A stretch of 64,000 bases of DNA from JBBSNV01 sp964458605. GTDB lineage: Bacteria > Pseudomonadota > Alphaproteobacteria > Reyranellales > JAQSWP01. The stretch lies in contig CAYWLS010000005.1 of assembly GCA_964458605.1 (NCBI GenBank), forward strand, positions 93,921 to 157,920. Direction: 5' to 3'. The notes beneath the pieces were generated by a model. The model saw only the letters and a program-made list of their open reading frames with translations, did no database searches and had not been told where the DNA came from. Shown here one piece after another: positions 10,779 to 20,891 of this stretch. Each line of letters opens with the position of its first letter. Position 1 is the stretch's first letter. Both the position numbers and the translations under genes were made by a program.

Positions 10779-11743
10779 GCGCCGATCTCACCTCGCTGAT
10801 GCCGCTGCTGGTGGGCGGCGCGCTCGGCCTGATCGCGCTGCTGGTCGGGCTGGCGTTCTTCACCGGCCGCACCCGCCGCGTGGTGGCGCTGCCGACACCG
10901 ATCAAGGACGGCCCGCCGCTGCCCTCGCTGCGTCGCGACGAATCCGACAGCGGCATCACCGCCGTCGATCGCGCCGTCAAGCGCTGGCTGCCGCGCCGCG
11001 TCGCCTTGCGCGACCGGCTGGAGCGCACCGGCTACGGCATCTCGGTCGGCAGCTTCGTCATGGTCTGCGGCATCCTGGTCGGCATCATGCTGCTGATCGA
11101 AACCCGCATGTTCCAGCTGCCGTTCCTGGCGGCGCTGCTGCTGTCGTTCACCGTCGGCGTCGGCATTCCCTACTTCATCGTCGGCATACTAGGCGCGCGC
11201 CGGCTCGACCGGTTCAACCGGCTGTTTCCCGACGGGCTCGACATCATGGTGCGCGGCCTGCGCTCGGGCATGCCGCTGCAGGACAGCATCGCGGTGGTGT
11301 CGCGCGAAATCGGCGATCCGGTGGGCAGCGAGTTCCGCCGCGTGCAGCAGGCGGTCGAGTTCGGCCAGCCGCTCGACCTGGCGCTGGCCGATGCCGCGCA
11401 GCGCATCAAGACCACCGAGTTCCAGTTCTTCGTCGTCAGCCTGGCGCTGCAGCGCGAGACCGGCGGCAACCTGGGCGAGACGCTGGCCAACCTGTCCGAC
11501 ATATTGCGGCGGCGCCAGCAGATGAAGCTGAAGATCAAGGCGATGTCGTCGGAGGCTCGCGCCAGCGCAGCGATCATCGGCGCCCTGCCCTTCATCATGT
11601 TCGGCATCCTGGTGATGGTGAACGAACACTACGTCATGAAGCTGTTCAACGACCCGCGCGGCATGGTGATGATGGGCGTCGGCCTGGTGGCGATCCTGAT
11701 CGGCATCGGCGTCATGATGAAGATGATGAGGTTCGAGATATGA
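10775..11743 (+). CDS. tadB: Tad inner-membrane platform protein TadB/CpaG
   Basis: 322 residues with an N-terminal membrane segment, a paired hydrophobic region (about residues 88-145), a T2SF (GspF-type) cytoplasmic domain containing DGLDIMVRGLRSGMPLQDSI, and C-terminal membrane segments. It forms the inner-membrane platform with TadC, driven by CpaF. The ATG overlaps the cpaF stop, and its own stop overlaps the tadC start. Confidence 0.9.
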
Positions 11744-12714
11744 AGATCGTCGACCTCCTGCCGGCCGGCGTGACGCCGGAAGACGCCGTGGTCGGCATGG
11801 CAGCCATGACCGCCGCCGTCACCACGCTGGCGATCTGGAACACGCTGATCGTGCGCGACCGCTTCGGGCCCCGGCTGCGCCTGCTGTCGCGGCGCCGCGC
11901 CGCGATGCGCGGCGAATACCTGGCCGGACCGGACGGCTCGACCAACAGCCCGACCATGAACGGCATCCGCCGCCTGGTGGCCAAGCTCAAGCTGATCAAG
12001 GGCAAGGATGCCGAGAAGGCCGCCGCGCTGCTGGCCGGCGCCGGCATGCGCACCAAGGACGCGCTGGCCGTCTACCAGTTCATGCGGCTGTGCCTGCCCT
12101 TCGCCTTCGGCGCGGTCGGCCTGCTGCTGTTCTACGTGCTGCAGGTGCCCAAGCTCGGCGACGGCCTGCGCGCCTTGCTGACCATGGTGCTGGTCGTGCT
12201 CGGCGGCTATGCGCCCAAGGTCTACATCAAGAACGCCACGCACAAGCGGCGTCACCAGCTCACGCGCGCCCTGCCCGACACGCTGGACCTGCTGGTGATC
12301 TCGGCCGAGGCCGGCCTCAGCCTGGATGCCGCCTTCAGCCGCGTGTCGAAGGAGCTGGGGCCGGCCTGGCCGGAGATGGCCGACGAGCTGTCGCTGACCG
12401 CGATCGAGCTCACCTACCTGTCCGACCGCCGCCGCGCCATGGACAACCTGGCCCAGCGCGTCGACCTGGAATCGATCCGCGCCGTGATCAACACCCTGCG
12501 CCAGAGCGAGAAGTACGGCACGCCGCTGGCCCAGTCGCTGCGCGTGCTGAGCGCCGAGTTCCGCAACGCGCGCATGATGAAGGCCGAGGAAAAGGCCGCC
12601 CGCCTGCCGGTGCTGATGACGCTGCCGATGGTGCTGTTCATCCTGCCGCCGCTGTTCATCGTGCTGATCGGACCGGCGATCCTCGAAACCATCGATCAGC
12701 TTTCCAAGCTGTAG
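11740..12714 (+). CDS. tadC: Tad inner-membrane platform protein TadC/CpaH
   Basis: 324 residues, the second T2SF-domain platform protein. The T2SF core shows LPDTLDLLVISAEAGLSLDAAF and LRQSEKYGTPLAQSLRVLS, flanked by membrane segments, the last being LMTLPMVLFILPPLFIVLIG. It starts within the tadB stop codon. Confidence 0.9.
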   Translation: MKIVDLLPAGVTPEDAVVGMAAMTAAVTTLAIWNTLIVRDRFGPRLRLLSRRRAAMRGEYLAGPDGSTNSPTMNGIRRLVAKLKLIKGKDAEKAAALLAGAGMRTKDALAVYQFMRLCLPFAFGAVGLLLFYVLQVPKLGDGLRALLTMVLVVLGGYAPKVYIKNATHKRRHQLTRALPDTLDLLVISAEAGLSLDAAFSRVSKELGPAWPEMADELSLTAIELTYLSDRRRAMDNLAQRVDLESIRAVINTLRQSEKYGTPLAQSLRVLSAEFRNARMMKAEEKAARLPVLMTLPMVLFILPPLFIVLIGPAILETIDQLSKL

Positions 12715-12722
12715 CACCGACC

Positions 12723-13322
12723 ATGGCCGCGCCGCTGACATCGCGTTACGCAATCTGGCGACACTTCCGCCGCCTGGCGGCCGATCGCACGGCCGGCGCC
12801 GCCATCGAGTTCGCCTTCGCGGCCCCGCTTCTCATCGTGTTCCTGCTCGGCATCATCGAGGTGGCGATGGCGCTGTTCGCCAGCTCGCTGCTGGAAGCCA
12901 GCGTGCGCGAGGCGGCGCGCTACGGCATCACGGGCTACACCTATAGCGGCGTCAGCCGCGAAACGGTGATCCGCAACATCGTGGCCAACGACACGGTCGG
13001 CCTGATCGACATCAACAAGGTGACGGTCAGCAGCCTGACCTACAAGTCCTTCACCCAGATCGGCCAGCCCGAGCCCTATACCGACAGCAATCACAACGGC
13101 CAATGGGATTCCGGCGAGGCCTATACCGACATCAACGGCAACGGCAAATGGGACGCCGACATGGGCGCATCCGGCGCCGGCGGGCCGGGCGACGTCGTGC
13201 TCTACACGGTGTCCTACAGCTGGCCGCTGATCACCGGCTACCTGTCGGACGCCATGGGTCTGCACATCCCGCTCAGCGCCAGCTACGCCGTGCGCAACGA
13301 ACCGTGGAACCCGGGTTCCTGA
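12723..13322 (+). CDS. TadE-family minor pilin-like protein with calcium-loop-like repeats
   Basis: 199 residues. The TadE-like motif AGAAIEFAFAAPLLIVFLLG lies near residues 29-48, with the Glu and hydrophobic helix typical of pseudopilins. The mature part contains two consecutive Asp/Asn-rich loops, DSNHNGQWDSGE and DINGNGKWDADM (about residues 120-145). These resemble EF-hand or dockerin-type calcium-binding loops. It starts 8 bases after tadC. CpaA probably processes it as a minor pilin; calcium binding is inferred from the motif. Confidence 0.82.
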   Translation: MAAPLTSRYAIWRHFRRLAADRTAGAAIEFAFAAPLLIVFLLGIIEVAMALFASSLLEASVREAARYGITGYTYSGVSRETVIRNIVANDTVGLIDINKVTVSSLTYKSFTQIGQPEPYTDSNHNGQWDSGEAYTDINGNGKWDADMGASGAGGPGDVVLYTVSYSWPLITGYLSDAMGLHIPLSASYAVRNEPWNPGS

Positions 13323-13324
13323 CC

Positions 13325-13963
13325 ATGGCGCCGACCACGCCCCATAGCCCGCGCGCCGCCACGGCGGGGCTGAAGCACCGCCTGGTGCGGCGCTGCGGCC
13401 GGCTGGCCGCGGCGTGGCGCCAGGGCCTGCGACGCCTGCGGCGCGATCGCTCCGGCGCGATCCTGGTCGAATTCGCCATCTGCCTGCCGCTGCTGATGGC
13501 GGTGCTGCTCTACGGCGTCGACCTGTCGCGCCTGATCATCGCCAGCCAGAAGATGGATCGCGTCGCCGCCGGCATGGGCGACCTGGTGGCCCAGGCCAAT
13601 ACCCTGAGCAGCACCGACCTGACCAACATCTACGCCGCGGTCAACTACGTCGCCAAGCCGTTCGACTTCACCCATGACGGCGTGGTGATCCTGAGCTCGG
13701 TCAGCCTGGTCGGCGGCACGCTCAAGATCAACTGGCAGTCGCGCGGCGGCGGCAGCCTCGACGTCGCCAGCAAGATCGGCGTGTCCGGCGGCACCGCCAC
13801 CCTGCCCAGCGGGCTGACCATCACCGACAGCAATACGCTGATCGTCGCCGAGGTGTTCTTCAATTTCACGCCGCTGTTCGAACTGCCGCTGGTGCCGGCC
13901 AACCAGCTCTACCACACTGCCTTCTTCCGCCCGCGCCTGGGCGACCTGACCACCCTGAACTGA
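13325..13963 (+). CDS. TadE/TadF-like minor pilin
   Basis: 212 residues. A long basic N-terminal leader (about 40 residues) precedes the pseudopilin motif SGAILVEFAICLPLLMAVLLYG. The mature domain is Ser/Thr/Gly-rich with a conserved FFRPRLGDL end. It starts 2 bases after the previous gene and ends 2 bases before the next. The likely role is a minor pilin or pilus initiation factor, by analogy with TadE and TadF. Confidence 0.8.
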   Translation: MAPTTPHSPRAATAGLKHRLVRRCGRLAAAWRQGLRRLRRDRSGAILVEFAICLPLLMAVLLYGVDLSRLIIASQKMDRVAAGMGDLVAQANTLSSTDLTNIYAAVNYVAKPFDFTHDGVVILSSVSLVGGTLKINWQSRGGGSLDVASKIGVSGGTATLPSGLTITDSNTLIVAEVFFNFTPLFELPLVPANQLYHTAFFRPRLGDLTTLN

Positions 13964-13965
13964 CC

Positions 13966-15531
13966 ATGGCCCGCCCCCCCGACCTCGAATCCCCGCGTCT
14001 CCGCCTCGATCGGGCGAGCGCCGGCCGCAGGCTGGCCGCAATGGCACGCCGCCTGCGTGGCGACCAGCGCGGCAGCACGGCCATCTTCGTGGCGCTGGGC
14101 ATGGTGGCGCTGATCGCCGCCATGGGCACGGCGATCGACGCCGGCCGCGGCTATCTGGTGAAGGCCCGCCTGTCGCAGGCGCTCGACGCCGCCGGCCTGG
14201 CGGGCGGACGCGTCATTTACGGGGCGTCGCTCAACAGCGACATCCAGATGTTCTTCAATGCCAACTTCCCGACCTCCTATCTCGACGCCACGGTCAGCGG
14301 CCCGACCATCTCCGTCAATGCCGATGCCGGCACGATCGATCTCAGCGCCAGCGCCACGGTGCCGACCACCTTCATGCGGCTGGTCGGCCTCAACAGCATG
14401 ACCATCAAGGCCCAGACCACCGTGCAGCGCACCAATCGGGGCATGGAACTGGTGCTGGTGATGGACAACACCGGCTCGATGGCCTCCAACACCGGCTCCG
14501 GCACCCCGACCAAGATCCAGGCCATGAAGGACGCCGCCACCAGCCTGGTGAACATCCTCTACGGCAGCAACGAAACGCAGAACAATTTCTGGGTCGGACT
14601 GGTACCTTACGTGGCCACGGTCAACATCGGCACATCGCATACGTCCTGGCTGACGGGCTACAATGCCGCGAGCTATTCGCCCGGCACCTGGAAAGGCTGC
14701 GTCGAGGCCCGCTCCTCGCCCTACGAGGAGGACAAGGCGGAGACCCTGCCGTCGTCGGTGAAATGGACGCCCTTCCTGTGGGTGTCGACCAAGGGGATCG
14801 TCTACAAGGGCAGCGACGGCAGGATCGCCAAGGATACCAGCGGCAATACGGCCACCGGCGACAACAACTGGACGCCGATCAACGAGACCACGGGTGCAGG
14901 CAACAACGCAACGGGCCCCAATCTCGGCTGCGGCCCGGCGATCACGCCGCTGCAGCCCAACAAGAGCACCGTGCTGACCGCGATCAGCGACATGGGGCCA
15001 TGGAGCCGCGGCGGCACCATGGGCAATCTGGGCCTGGCCTGGGCCTGGCGCGTGCTGAGCCCGACCTGGCGCGGCATGTGGGGCAGTCCCTCGCCGTCCA
15101 ACCTGCCGCTCGACTACAACACCGCCCTGATCGACAAGGTGGTGGTGATGCTGACCGACGGTGTGAACCAGTGGTACGACTGGGACGGCCATCCCCCTGG
15201 CTGCGCCGGCATCCAGAACTGCAAGCTGCCGGCCGATGCCGACTACACCGCCTATGGCCGCCTGTCGGAAAAGCGGCTGGGCACCAGCAGCAACAGCACG
15301 GCAACGACAACCATCAATTCGCGCATGACCACGCTGTGCACGGCGATGAAGGCCAAGGGCATCATCATCTACACCATCGTGCTGCAGGAAAACGACACCG
15401 CGACACAGAACCTCTACAAGAACTGCGCCACCAAGCCGTCCTATTTCTTCTCTTCGCCCTCCTCCTCCGACCTGGCGGCGATCTTCAAGCAGATCGCCAC
15501 CCAGCTCTCCAACCTGCGCGTCGCGCAATAG
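13966..15531 (+). CDS. TadG-like protein with von Willebrand factor A domain
   Basis: 521 residues. The N terminus has a TadG/pilus-type hydrophobic helix (GSTAIFVALGMVALIAAMGTAIDAG). A VWA domain follows from about residue 160, with the metal-site motif MDNTGSM near 164-170 and further Asp/Thr positions in VVVMLTDGVNQW. It is probably exported and associated with the pilus or cell surface. VWA domains often mediate adhesion, so it may be the adhesive or anchoring partner of the pilus. Confidence 0.82.
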   Translation: MARPPDLESPRLRLDRASAGRRLAAMARRLRGDQRGSTAIFVALGMVALIAAMGTAIDAGRGYLVKARLSQALDAAGLAGGRVIYGASLNSDIQMFFNANFPTSYLDATVSGPTISVNADAGTIDLSASATVPTTFMRLVGLNSMTIKAQTTVQRTNRGMELVLVMDNTGSMASNTGSGTPTKIQAMKDAATSLVNILYGSNETQNNFWVGLVPYVATVNIGTSHTSWLTGYNAASYSPGTWKGCVEARSSPYEEDKAETLPSSVKWTPFLWVSTKGIVYKGSDGRIAKDTSGNTATGDNNWTPINETTGAGNNATGPNLGCGPAITPLQPNKSTVLTAISDMGPWSRGGTMGNLGLAWAWRVLSPTWRGMWGSPSPSNLPLDYNTALIDKVVVMLTDGVNQWYDWDGHPPGCAGIQNCKLPADADYTAYGRLSEKRLGTSSNSTATTTINSRMTTLCTAMKAKGIIIYTIVLQENDTATQNLYKNCATKPSYFFSSPSSSDLAAIFKQIATQLSNLRVAQ

Positions 15532-15669
15532 CATCGTCCGGCAGCATCGCCTCGAACCAGCGCGCGACTGGAGGTCATCGCCGCTGGCACAAATAAACGC
15601 ACAATCGATGCAAATAATTGCACGCCAGCCTTACTCGAATTATTAGCCCTGCCGCGCAAATTCATGATA

Positions 15670-15675
15670 TATAAT
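15670..15675 (+). promoter_or_regulatory. possible -10 element before the TPR lipoprotein gene
   Basis: A TATAAT hexamer lies 22 bases before the ATG in a locally AT-rich gap after tadG. No good -35 is visible, so this is only a candidate for an internal promoter. Confidence 0.25.
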
Positions 15676-15696
15676 GGGAAAGTCTGATTGGATTGC

Positions 15697-16542
15697 ATGA
15701 TGTCTCGATGGCTCCTCCTCGCAACGCTCGCGGTCGCCCTGGGGGCGGCCGTGGGCGGTTGCGCCGAGAGCGATCCGATGAACGCCTCGACTCGCGACGC
15801 CAACGGCACCGATGTCGCCAGCTACGGCTCGCTGATGCGGGTGGCCGACGCGACGCGCGTGGCGGGCGACCTGCCCGGCGCGGTGGCGCTCTATCGCCGC
15901 GCCGCCACCGCCAAGCCGACCGCGGTCGATCCGCATGTCCGGCTGGGCGAGACGCTGACCCAGATGCGCGCCTACAACGAGGCCATCAACTCGTTCAAAT
16001 GGGCGCTGCAGCTCGATCCCAAGAACGCCGACGCCATGCGCGGCTGGGGCCATGCCCTGGTCGGGCTCGACCAGTTGCCGCTCGCCGCCACGCAATACCA
16101 GGCGGCGCTGGCGATCAACCCCAACGACTACCGCACCCTGAACGGGCTGGGCGTCATCAACGACATGCAGGGCAACCACGCCCAGGCCCAGGGCTACTAC
16201 CAGCGCGGCCTGCAGATCGCGCCGGGCAATCTGGCGCTGCAGAACAATTACGGCCTGTCGCTGGCGCTGTCGGGCAACTACGACGAATCGATCCGGGTGC
16301 TGCGCGCGGTGGCGGTCAATCCGGCGGCGACGGCGCGCAATCGGCTGAACCTGGCGCTGGCCTATGGCCTGGCCAACCAGCCCGACGAGGCGGCGGGCGC
16401 CTCGCGCAACGATCTCGACGCGGTGTCGATCCAGCGCAATCTCGAATACTACGCGACCTTGCGCGCCATGAGCCAGGAACAGCGCAGCAGCGCCATCCGC
16501 AGCAATCCCAACTACTTCCCGCGCGGCTCGGGTGTCCAGTAG
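15697..16542 (+). CDS. tadD: TPR-repeat lipoprotein, TadD-like
   Basis: 281 residues with a lipoprotein signal ending GGC, lipidated Cys at residue 22. Tandem tetratricopeptide repeats follow (for example YNEAINSFKWALQLDPKNADAM, then LAATQYQAALAINPNDYRTL). TadD-like TPR lipoproteins help position or assemble the Tad secretin. Two adjacent ATGs (15697 and 15700) are equivalent starts. A 165-base gap and its own possible -10 element suggest partly independent expression. Confidence 0.82.
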   Translation: MMSRWLLLATLAVALGAAVGGCAESDPMNASTRDANGTDVASYGSLMRVADATRVAGDLPGAVALYRRAATAKPTAVDPHVRLGETLTQMRAYNEAINSFKWALQLDPKNADAMRGWGHALVGLDQLPLAATQYQAALAINPNDYRTLNGLGVINDMQGNHAQAQGYYQRGLQIAPGNLALQNNYGLSLALSGNYDESIRVLRAVAVNPAATARNRLNLALAYGLANQPDEAAGASRNDLDAVSIQRNLEYYATLRAMSQEQRSSAIRSNPNYFPRGSGVQ

Positions 16543-16559
16543 CGGCGTCCAGTAGCGGC
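16534..16559. repeat. 13-bp tandem repeat at the tadD stop codon
   Basis: GTCCAGTAGCGGC occurs twice head to tail (16534-16546 and 16547-16559). The first copy contains the stop codon of the TPR gene. It looks like a slippage duplication. Confidence 0.7.
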
Positions 16560-16612
16560 GTCCGACGAGGACGCCCGGCAGAGACGCCCGGGAGCTGGCC
16601 GCCGCCTAGTCC

Positions 16613-17845
16613 CTATTCCGCCGGCGCCGGCCGCACCGCGGCCCGCAACTGCCGCTCCGACGGCAGAAAGCTGGCGCAGAGCGCCGCGACGGCGGCAATC
16701 CCCGCCAGCACGAACAGCAAGCTGGTGAAACCCGACGCCTTGACGAACGGGCCGAGCAGCCACACCGCGGCCGAGCTGAAGCCGAAGGAGATGGTAAAGC
16801 GCATGCCCGAGACGCGCGAGCGCAGCCGGTCGTCGACGAATTTCACGATCATGGCGTCGATGAACGGGATGGCGCCGAACACGAAGATCATGAAGGCCAG
16901 CAGCATGACGTAGAACGCCCAGCCCTGGGCCAGTGCGGCCAGCACGAAGAACGGGATCTGCAGCGCCAGGATCGACACGAACAAGGTGCGCAGCGACACC
17001 CGGTCGATCAGCTTGCCGACCACGATCTGGGCGAACGACGCAATGGTGTAGACCACCGCCAGCAGAATGCCCAGCGAGGTCGGGTCGTCGACCAGATTGG
17101 CCAGGCGATCGCGGATCAGCTGGGTGTTGCCGTTGGTGGTGAAGTTGAACACCAGGTTGCCGCAGATCGCGGTGAAGGTCATGATCAGGAACAGCTTGGC
17201 CATCAGCGCATTGGGAATGTCGCTCTTTTTGGCGGCGCGCTTGGCCGGCGCCGCCAGTTCGCGCGGCGCCAGCACGGCAAAGGCGATGCCGGCCAGGATC
17301 GACAGGACGCCCGGCACCAGGAAGGCGGCGCGCCAGCCGAAGCGCACCACCAGGAAGCCGGTCAGCAGCGCGGCCACGGCGATGCCCAGATTGCCGGCCA
17401 GGCCGTTCAGCCCGATGGTGAAGCCCGGCCGCAGCGTGTTCTGCACCAGCAACGGAATGCCGACCGGGTGGTAGATCGAGGCGAACATGCCCATGAAGGT
17501 GAGCGCAGCCGCCATCTGCCACTTGTTCTGGCTCAGCGCCACCAGCATGCCGGCCAGGCCCAGCCCGATGAAGAACACGATCATCATCGGCCGCCGGCCC
17601 CACAGATCGCCGAGCCGGCCCGCGGGCAGCGAGCACAGGCCGAAGGCGGTGAAGGCGCCCACCGTGTAGGGCATCAGGTCTTCCCAGCTCGCCAGGCCGA
17701 AATCGCGCGCGATGGCCGCCACGGCGGTGGCGAAGACCAGCAGGAACAGGTGATCCAGCGCATGGCCGACATTGAGCAGCAGCGCGGTCGGGCTGAGATT
17801 GTTCAGCGGCTCGGTGCCGGAGGCATGGGTGGCGGTGACGGTCAT
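16613..17845 (-). CDS. MFS transporter
   Basis: A major facilitator superfamily protein of 410 residues with about 12 hydrophobic segments. The loop 2-3 motif GRLGDLWGRRPM is present. Substrate cannot be read from sequence; the fold and length fit a drug or small-molecule exporter. An AraC-type regulator lies divergent 101 bases away and is a plausible local regulator. Confidence 0.82.
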   Translation of the reverse strand: MTVTATHASGTEPLNNLSPTALLLNVGHALDHLFLLVFATAVAAIARDFGLASWEDLMPYTVGAFTAFGLCSLPAGRLGDLWGRRPMMIVFFIGLGLAGMLVALSQNKWQMAAALTFMGMFASIYHPVGIPLLVQNTLRPGFTIGLNGLAGNLGIAVAALLTGFLVVRFGWRAAFLVPGVLSILAGIAFAVLAPRELAAPAKRAAKKSDIPNALMAKLFLIMTFTAICGNLVFNFTTNGNTQLIRDRLANLVDDPTSLGILLAVVYTIASFAQIVVGKLIDRVSLRTLFVSILALQIPFFVLAALAQGWAFYVMLLAFMIFVFGAIPFIDAMIVKFVDDRLRSRVSGMRFTISFGFSSAAVWLLGPFVKASGFTSLLFVLAGIAAVAALCASFLPSERQLRAAVRPAPAE

Positions 17846-17946
17846 GGCGCAATCCTCGAGCGAACGATTACCGCCGGCACTATAGGGGGAAGCGGCTTGT
17901 CCCGCCTTCGCGGATCGGCCTAGAATTGTTGCGAAACGGACAATCC

Positions 17947-18765
17947 ATGGCCAGCCGCCCGCCCCAGCCGCCTGCCGATCGCCCTGCCGCGCCGCGGTCG
18001 ATCGATCCCCTGGACTACCAGCGGGTGCCGCGGCCGCTGGCCGCCATGGCCAAGGAGTTCAGCGACGGTTTTCGCATCCCGCAGCATGCCCATGAGCGGG
18101 CGCAGCTCATCTTCGCCATTCGCGGCGTGATGACGATCGGCACCGCCGCCTCGCGCTATGTGGTGCCGCCGCAGCGAGCGCTGTGGATGCCGTCGGGCAT
18201 GGCGCATTCGATCCTGATGGCGGGCGACGTGTCGATGCGCACGCTCTATGTCGACGAGAAAGGCGCGCGCGGCCTGCCCGGCGATTGCCGCGTGCTGGCG
18301 GTGACGCCGCTGCTGCGCGAGCTGATCGTGCGCGCCACGGCGCTGCCGGTGCTGTACGACGAGCGCGGACCGGACGGGCGCATCATGCACACCATCCTGG
18401 ACGAGATCGCCACCTTGCAGATCGTGCCGCTCGACCTGCCCATGCCGCAGGACCGCCGCCTGCTCAAGCTGTGCCGGGCGCTGGTGGCCGAGCCGGCCGA
18501 TGCCCGCACCCTGGAGCAGTTCGCCCAGGCCGCCCATGCCAGCGCCCGTACCCTGGCGCGGCTGTTCCGCGCCGAGACCGGCATGAGCTTCGGCGCCTGG
18601 CGCCAGCAGCTGCGCCTGCTCGAGGCGGTGCGGCGCATGGCGGCCGGCGCCGCCGTGACCGAGGTGGCGCTCGATCTGGGCTATGCCAGCCCCTCGGCCT
18701 TCGCCGCGATGTTCAGGAAGAGCCTGGGCGTGCCGCCCAGCCGATATTTCGGCCAGGGCGGCTGA
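17947..18765 (+). CDS. AraC-family transcriptional regulator with cupin domain
   Basis: 272 residues. The N-terminal cupin-like sensor domain has HAHERAQLIFAIRGVMTI, and the C-terminal double helix-turn-helix has RTLARLFRAETGMSFGAWRQ with AAVTEVALDLGYASPSAFAA. The ATG at 17947 is used; a TTG at 17926 is less likely. It is divergent from the MFS gene and may control it in response to the transported compound. Confidence 0.86.
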   Translation: MASRPPQPPADRPAAPRSIDPLDYQRVPRPLAAMAKEFSDGFRIPQHAHERAQLIFAIRGVMTIGTAASRYVVPPQRALWMPSGMAHSILMAGDVSMRTLYVDEKGARGLPGDCRVLAVTPLLRELIVRATALPVLYDERGPDGRIMHTILDEIATLQIVPLDLPMPQDRRLLKLCRALVAEPADARTLEQFAQAAHASARTLARLFRAETGMSFGAWRQQLRLLEAVRRMAAGAAVTEVALDLGYASPSAFAAMFRKSLGVPPSRYFGQGG

Positions 18766-18945
18766 GGCGGTTTGCACGGCGTCAAATGCCGCCACTGCCG
18801 ATACCACCGTTCGCTGCACTGCCCCTGCACTTCGACGCTGCCGGTCGCCTTCGCGCGAGCATAAATTGCCAACAGCCCGGCCGGTCGCGTTGTCCGTCTG
18901 ACCACCGCGCCGGTCGCCGGGACCGGCCGCTTCGGCGGACCCGCC

Positions 18946-19794
18946 CTACAGCCGATCCTTGTCGCGCATGGCCAGCGACCGGCTCATCTGTTCGGCCGCC
19001 TTCTGCAGCCCGGGCAGGAATTTCTTCACCACCGCGTCCTTGCTGAGGCGCGCGCGGTTGAACGAGACGTTGAGGGCGGCGATGACATGGCCCTGGCCGT
19101 CCTTGACCGGCACCGACAGGCCGGAAATCTGCTCTTCCAGCTCGCCGTCGATCCAGGAATAGCCGCGCTCGCGGTCGGTGGCGACGATCTTGCGCAGCTT
19201 GTCGGGATCGGTGACGGTGGCCTTGGTGAAGGCGCGCAGGTTGACGGTCTTGAAATAGCGGTCGAGCTGTTCGGGCGACAGCCCGGCCAGCAGCACGCGG
19301 CCCATCGAGGTGGCATGCGCCGGCAGGCGCGAGCCGACCGACACGCCGATGCTGAGGATACGACGCACCGGGATGCGCAGGATGTAGACGATCTCGGTTT
19401 CGTCCAGCACCGACAGCGACACGGTCTCGTTCATCTCGCCCACCAGCCGCTCCAGCATCGGCTGGGCGAAGTTCCACAGCGGCATGGACGAGATGTAGGC
19501 GTAGCCCAGCGACATCACCTTGGGGGTCAGGAAATAGAGCCGGCCGGTATGGTCGGCATAGCCCAATTCCTCGAGCGTCAGCAGCAGGCGCCGCGCCCCG
19601 GCCCGCGTCAGCCCGGCGCGGGCCGCCACCTGGGTCAGGGTCAGCCGCTCGGCGCCTTCGCCGAAGGCGCGGATCACCCGCAGGCCGCGAGCGAAGCCGT
19701 TGACGAACTGGCGCGGCGAGCCGGCATCGGCATCTTCGCTGTTGTCGGCCATGGCGGCGCGGCGCGCGAGCGTGTCCAAACTGGTCCTGGGCAT
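18946..19794 (-). CDS. IclR-family transcriptional regulator
   Basis: 282 residues. A winged helix (LTLTQVAARAGLTRAGARRLLLTLEELGYA) is followed by the IclR effector-binding domain (SMGRVLLAGLSPEQLDRYF; ISGLSVPVKDGQGHVIAALNVSF). The sequence resembles the PcaR/PobR group that controls aromatic catabolism. It lies downstream of a decayed aldehyde dehydrogenase, so its original target may be lost. Confidence 0.86.
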   Translation of the reverse strand: MPRTSLDTLARRAAMADNSEDADAGSPRQFVNGFARGLRVIRAFGEGAERLTLTQVAARAGLTRAGARRLLLTLEELGYADHTGRLYFLTPKVMSLGYAYISSMPLWNFAQPMLERLVGEMNETVSLSVLDETEIVYILRIPVRRILSIGVSVGSRLPAHATSMGRVLLAGLSPEQLDRYFKTVNLRAFTKATVTDPDKLRKIVATDRERGYSWIDGELEEQISGLSVPVKDGQGHVIAALNVSFNRARLSKDAVVKKFLPGLQKAAEQMSRSLAMRDKDRL

Positions 19795-19904
19795 GATGCT
19801 CGGTCTTTCCCTGGTCCGGCGAGCGCATCATGGGCAGCCGCGCGCGGCGGACTCGATTTATATGCAGGAGGCGTCCGGGCGGGTCAATCGCAGCTATGGG
19901 CCGC

Positions 19905-20507
19905 TCACGGACGCAGTTGCATCCATATGCTCTTGCCCTTGAAGTATTTTTCGAAGGCGGCGAAGCCGAAATTCTTGCCGAAGCCGGATTGCTTGCAGCC
20001 GCCGAATGGGCTGCCGACAGCGAGCGACCGGCCGTGGCTATTCACCCAGAGCATCCCGGCCGGGATGCGCCGCGGTCAGGGCTTGGTCGATATTCACAGT
20101 GTGCGCGGCGCCGGCCAGGCCGTAGGTCGAGCGACCGGCCTTGGCCAGGCCCTCCTTGACATCGTCGAAGGTCTGCACGCCAGCACCGAGCCGAACTCCT
20201 CCTCCGGCGATTTGCCGCGCGCCTCGATCACGGTGGGCTGGAAATAGGCGCCGCCGCTTCCGCCGTCCTCGCCCGGACCGCCGGCGGTCAGCGGCACGGT
20301 GTCGCCGGCGGCGCGGGTGCGCGCCACGATATCGGCGATGCGATCGGCCTGCTTGCGCGAGATGATCGGCGCCAGGGTGGTGCCGATGTTCCACAGGGAA
20401 CCGGCGGTGGCGTTCTTCATGCGCGCGATCGCTTTGTCGACAAGTTCGTCGGCGATTTGCCGCTGCACCACCAGCCGCGAGCCGCAATGGCGGAGTTGGC
20501 CTGCGTT
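19905..20507 (-). pseudogene. aldehyde dehydrogenase remnant
   Basis: Three successive frames on the minus strand carry the C-terminal half of an NAD(P)-dependent aldehyde dehydrogenase. The first has SRLVVQRQIADELVDKAIAR and GGAYFQPTVIE; the second has VQTFDDVKEGLAKAGRSTYG; the third has PAGMLWVNSHG and FGKNFGFAAFEKYFKGK, ending MQLRP and TGA at 19905. The N-terminal NAD-binding part is missing and several frameshifts are present. This is a non-functional relic. Confidence 0.75.
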
Positions 20508-20891
20508 GCGGCCACGCACAAGCCCCGCCGGAAGGGTGGTCCGGCGGGGCTGGCACGGAAGGCGGGGAAACGCCCAGCGCGCGTTGGCGTGAGCGTGGGC
20601 CATTTCGATCGTCGAGGGACCGCTTCCCGCGCCGATACGGTTTCGGTTTGCGGGATTGTTCCAGCTACGCCAGCCGGCCGCGCCGGTTCCGCCGCGATCC
20701 GGCCGTCATTCACTTATTTATGCCGCCGGACGCCCCCGCCGCGCGACGGGCAACGCGCCACGCGCCAGCGGGCGATACCGCGCCTCCGTATCCAGATACC
20801 TGATTTCGTTGACAATTTCGACCGTCTTCAAGCGAACCTTCGAAACTGCGGTCCGTTATCTGGGTGTTCACCGTGAAATGAGGAGATGTCG

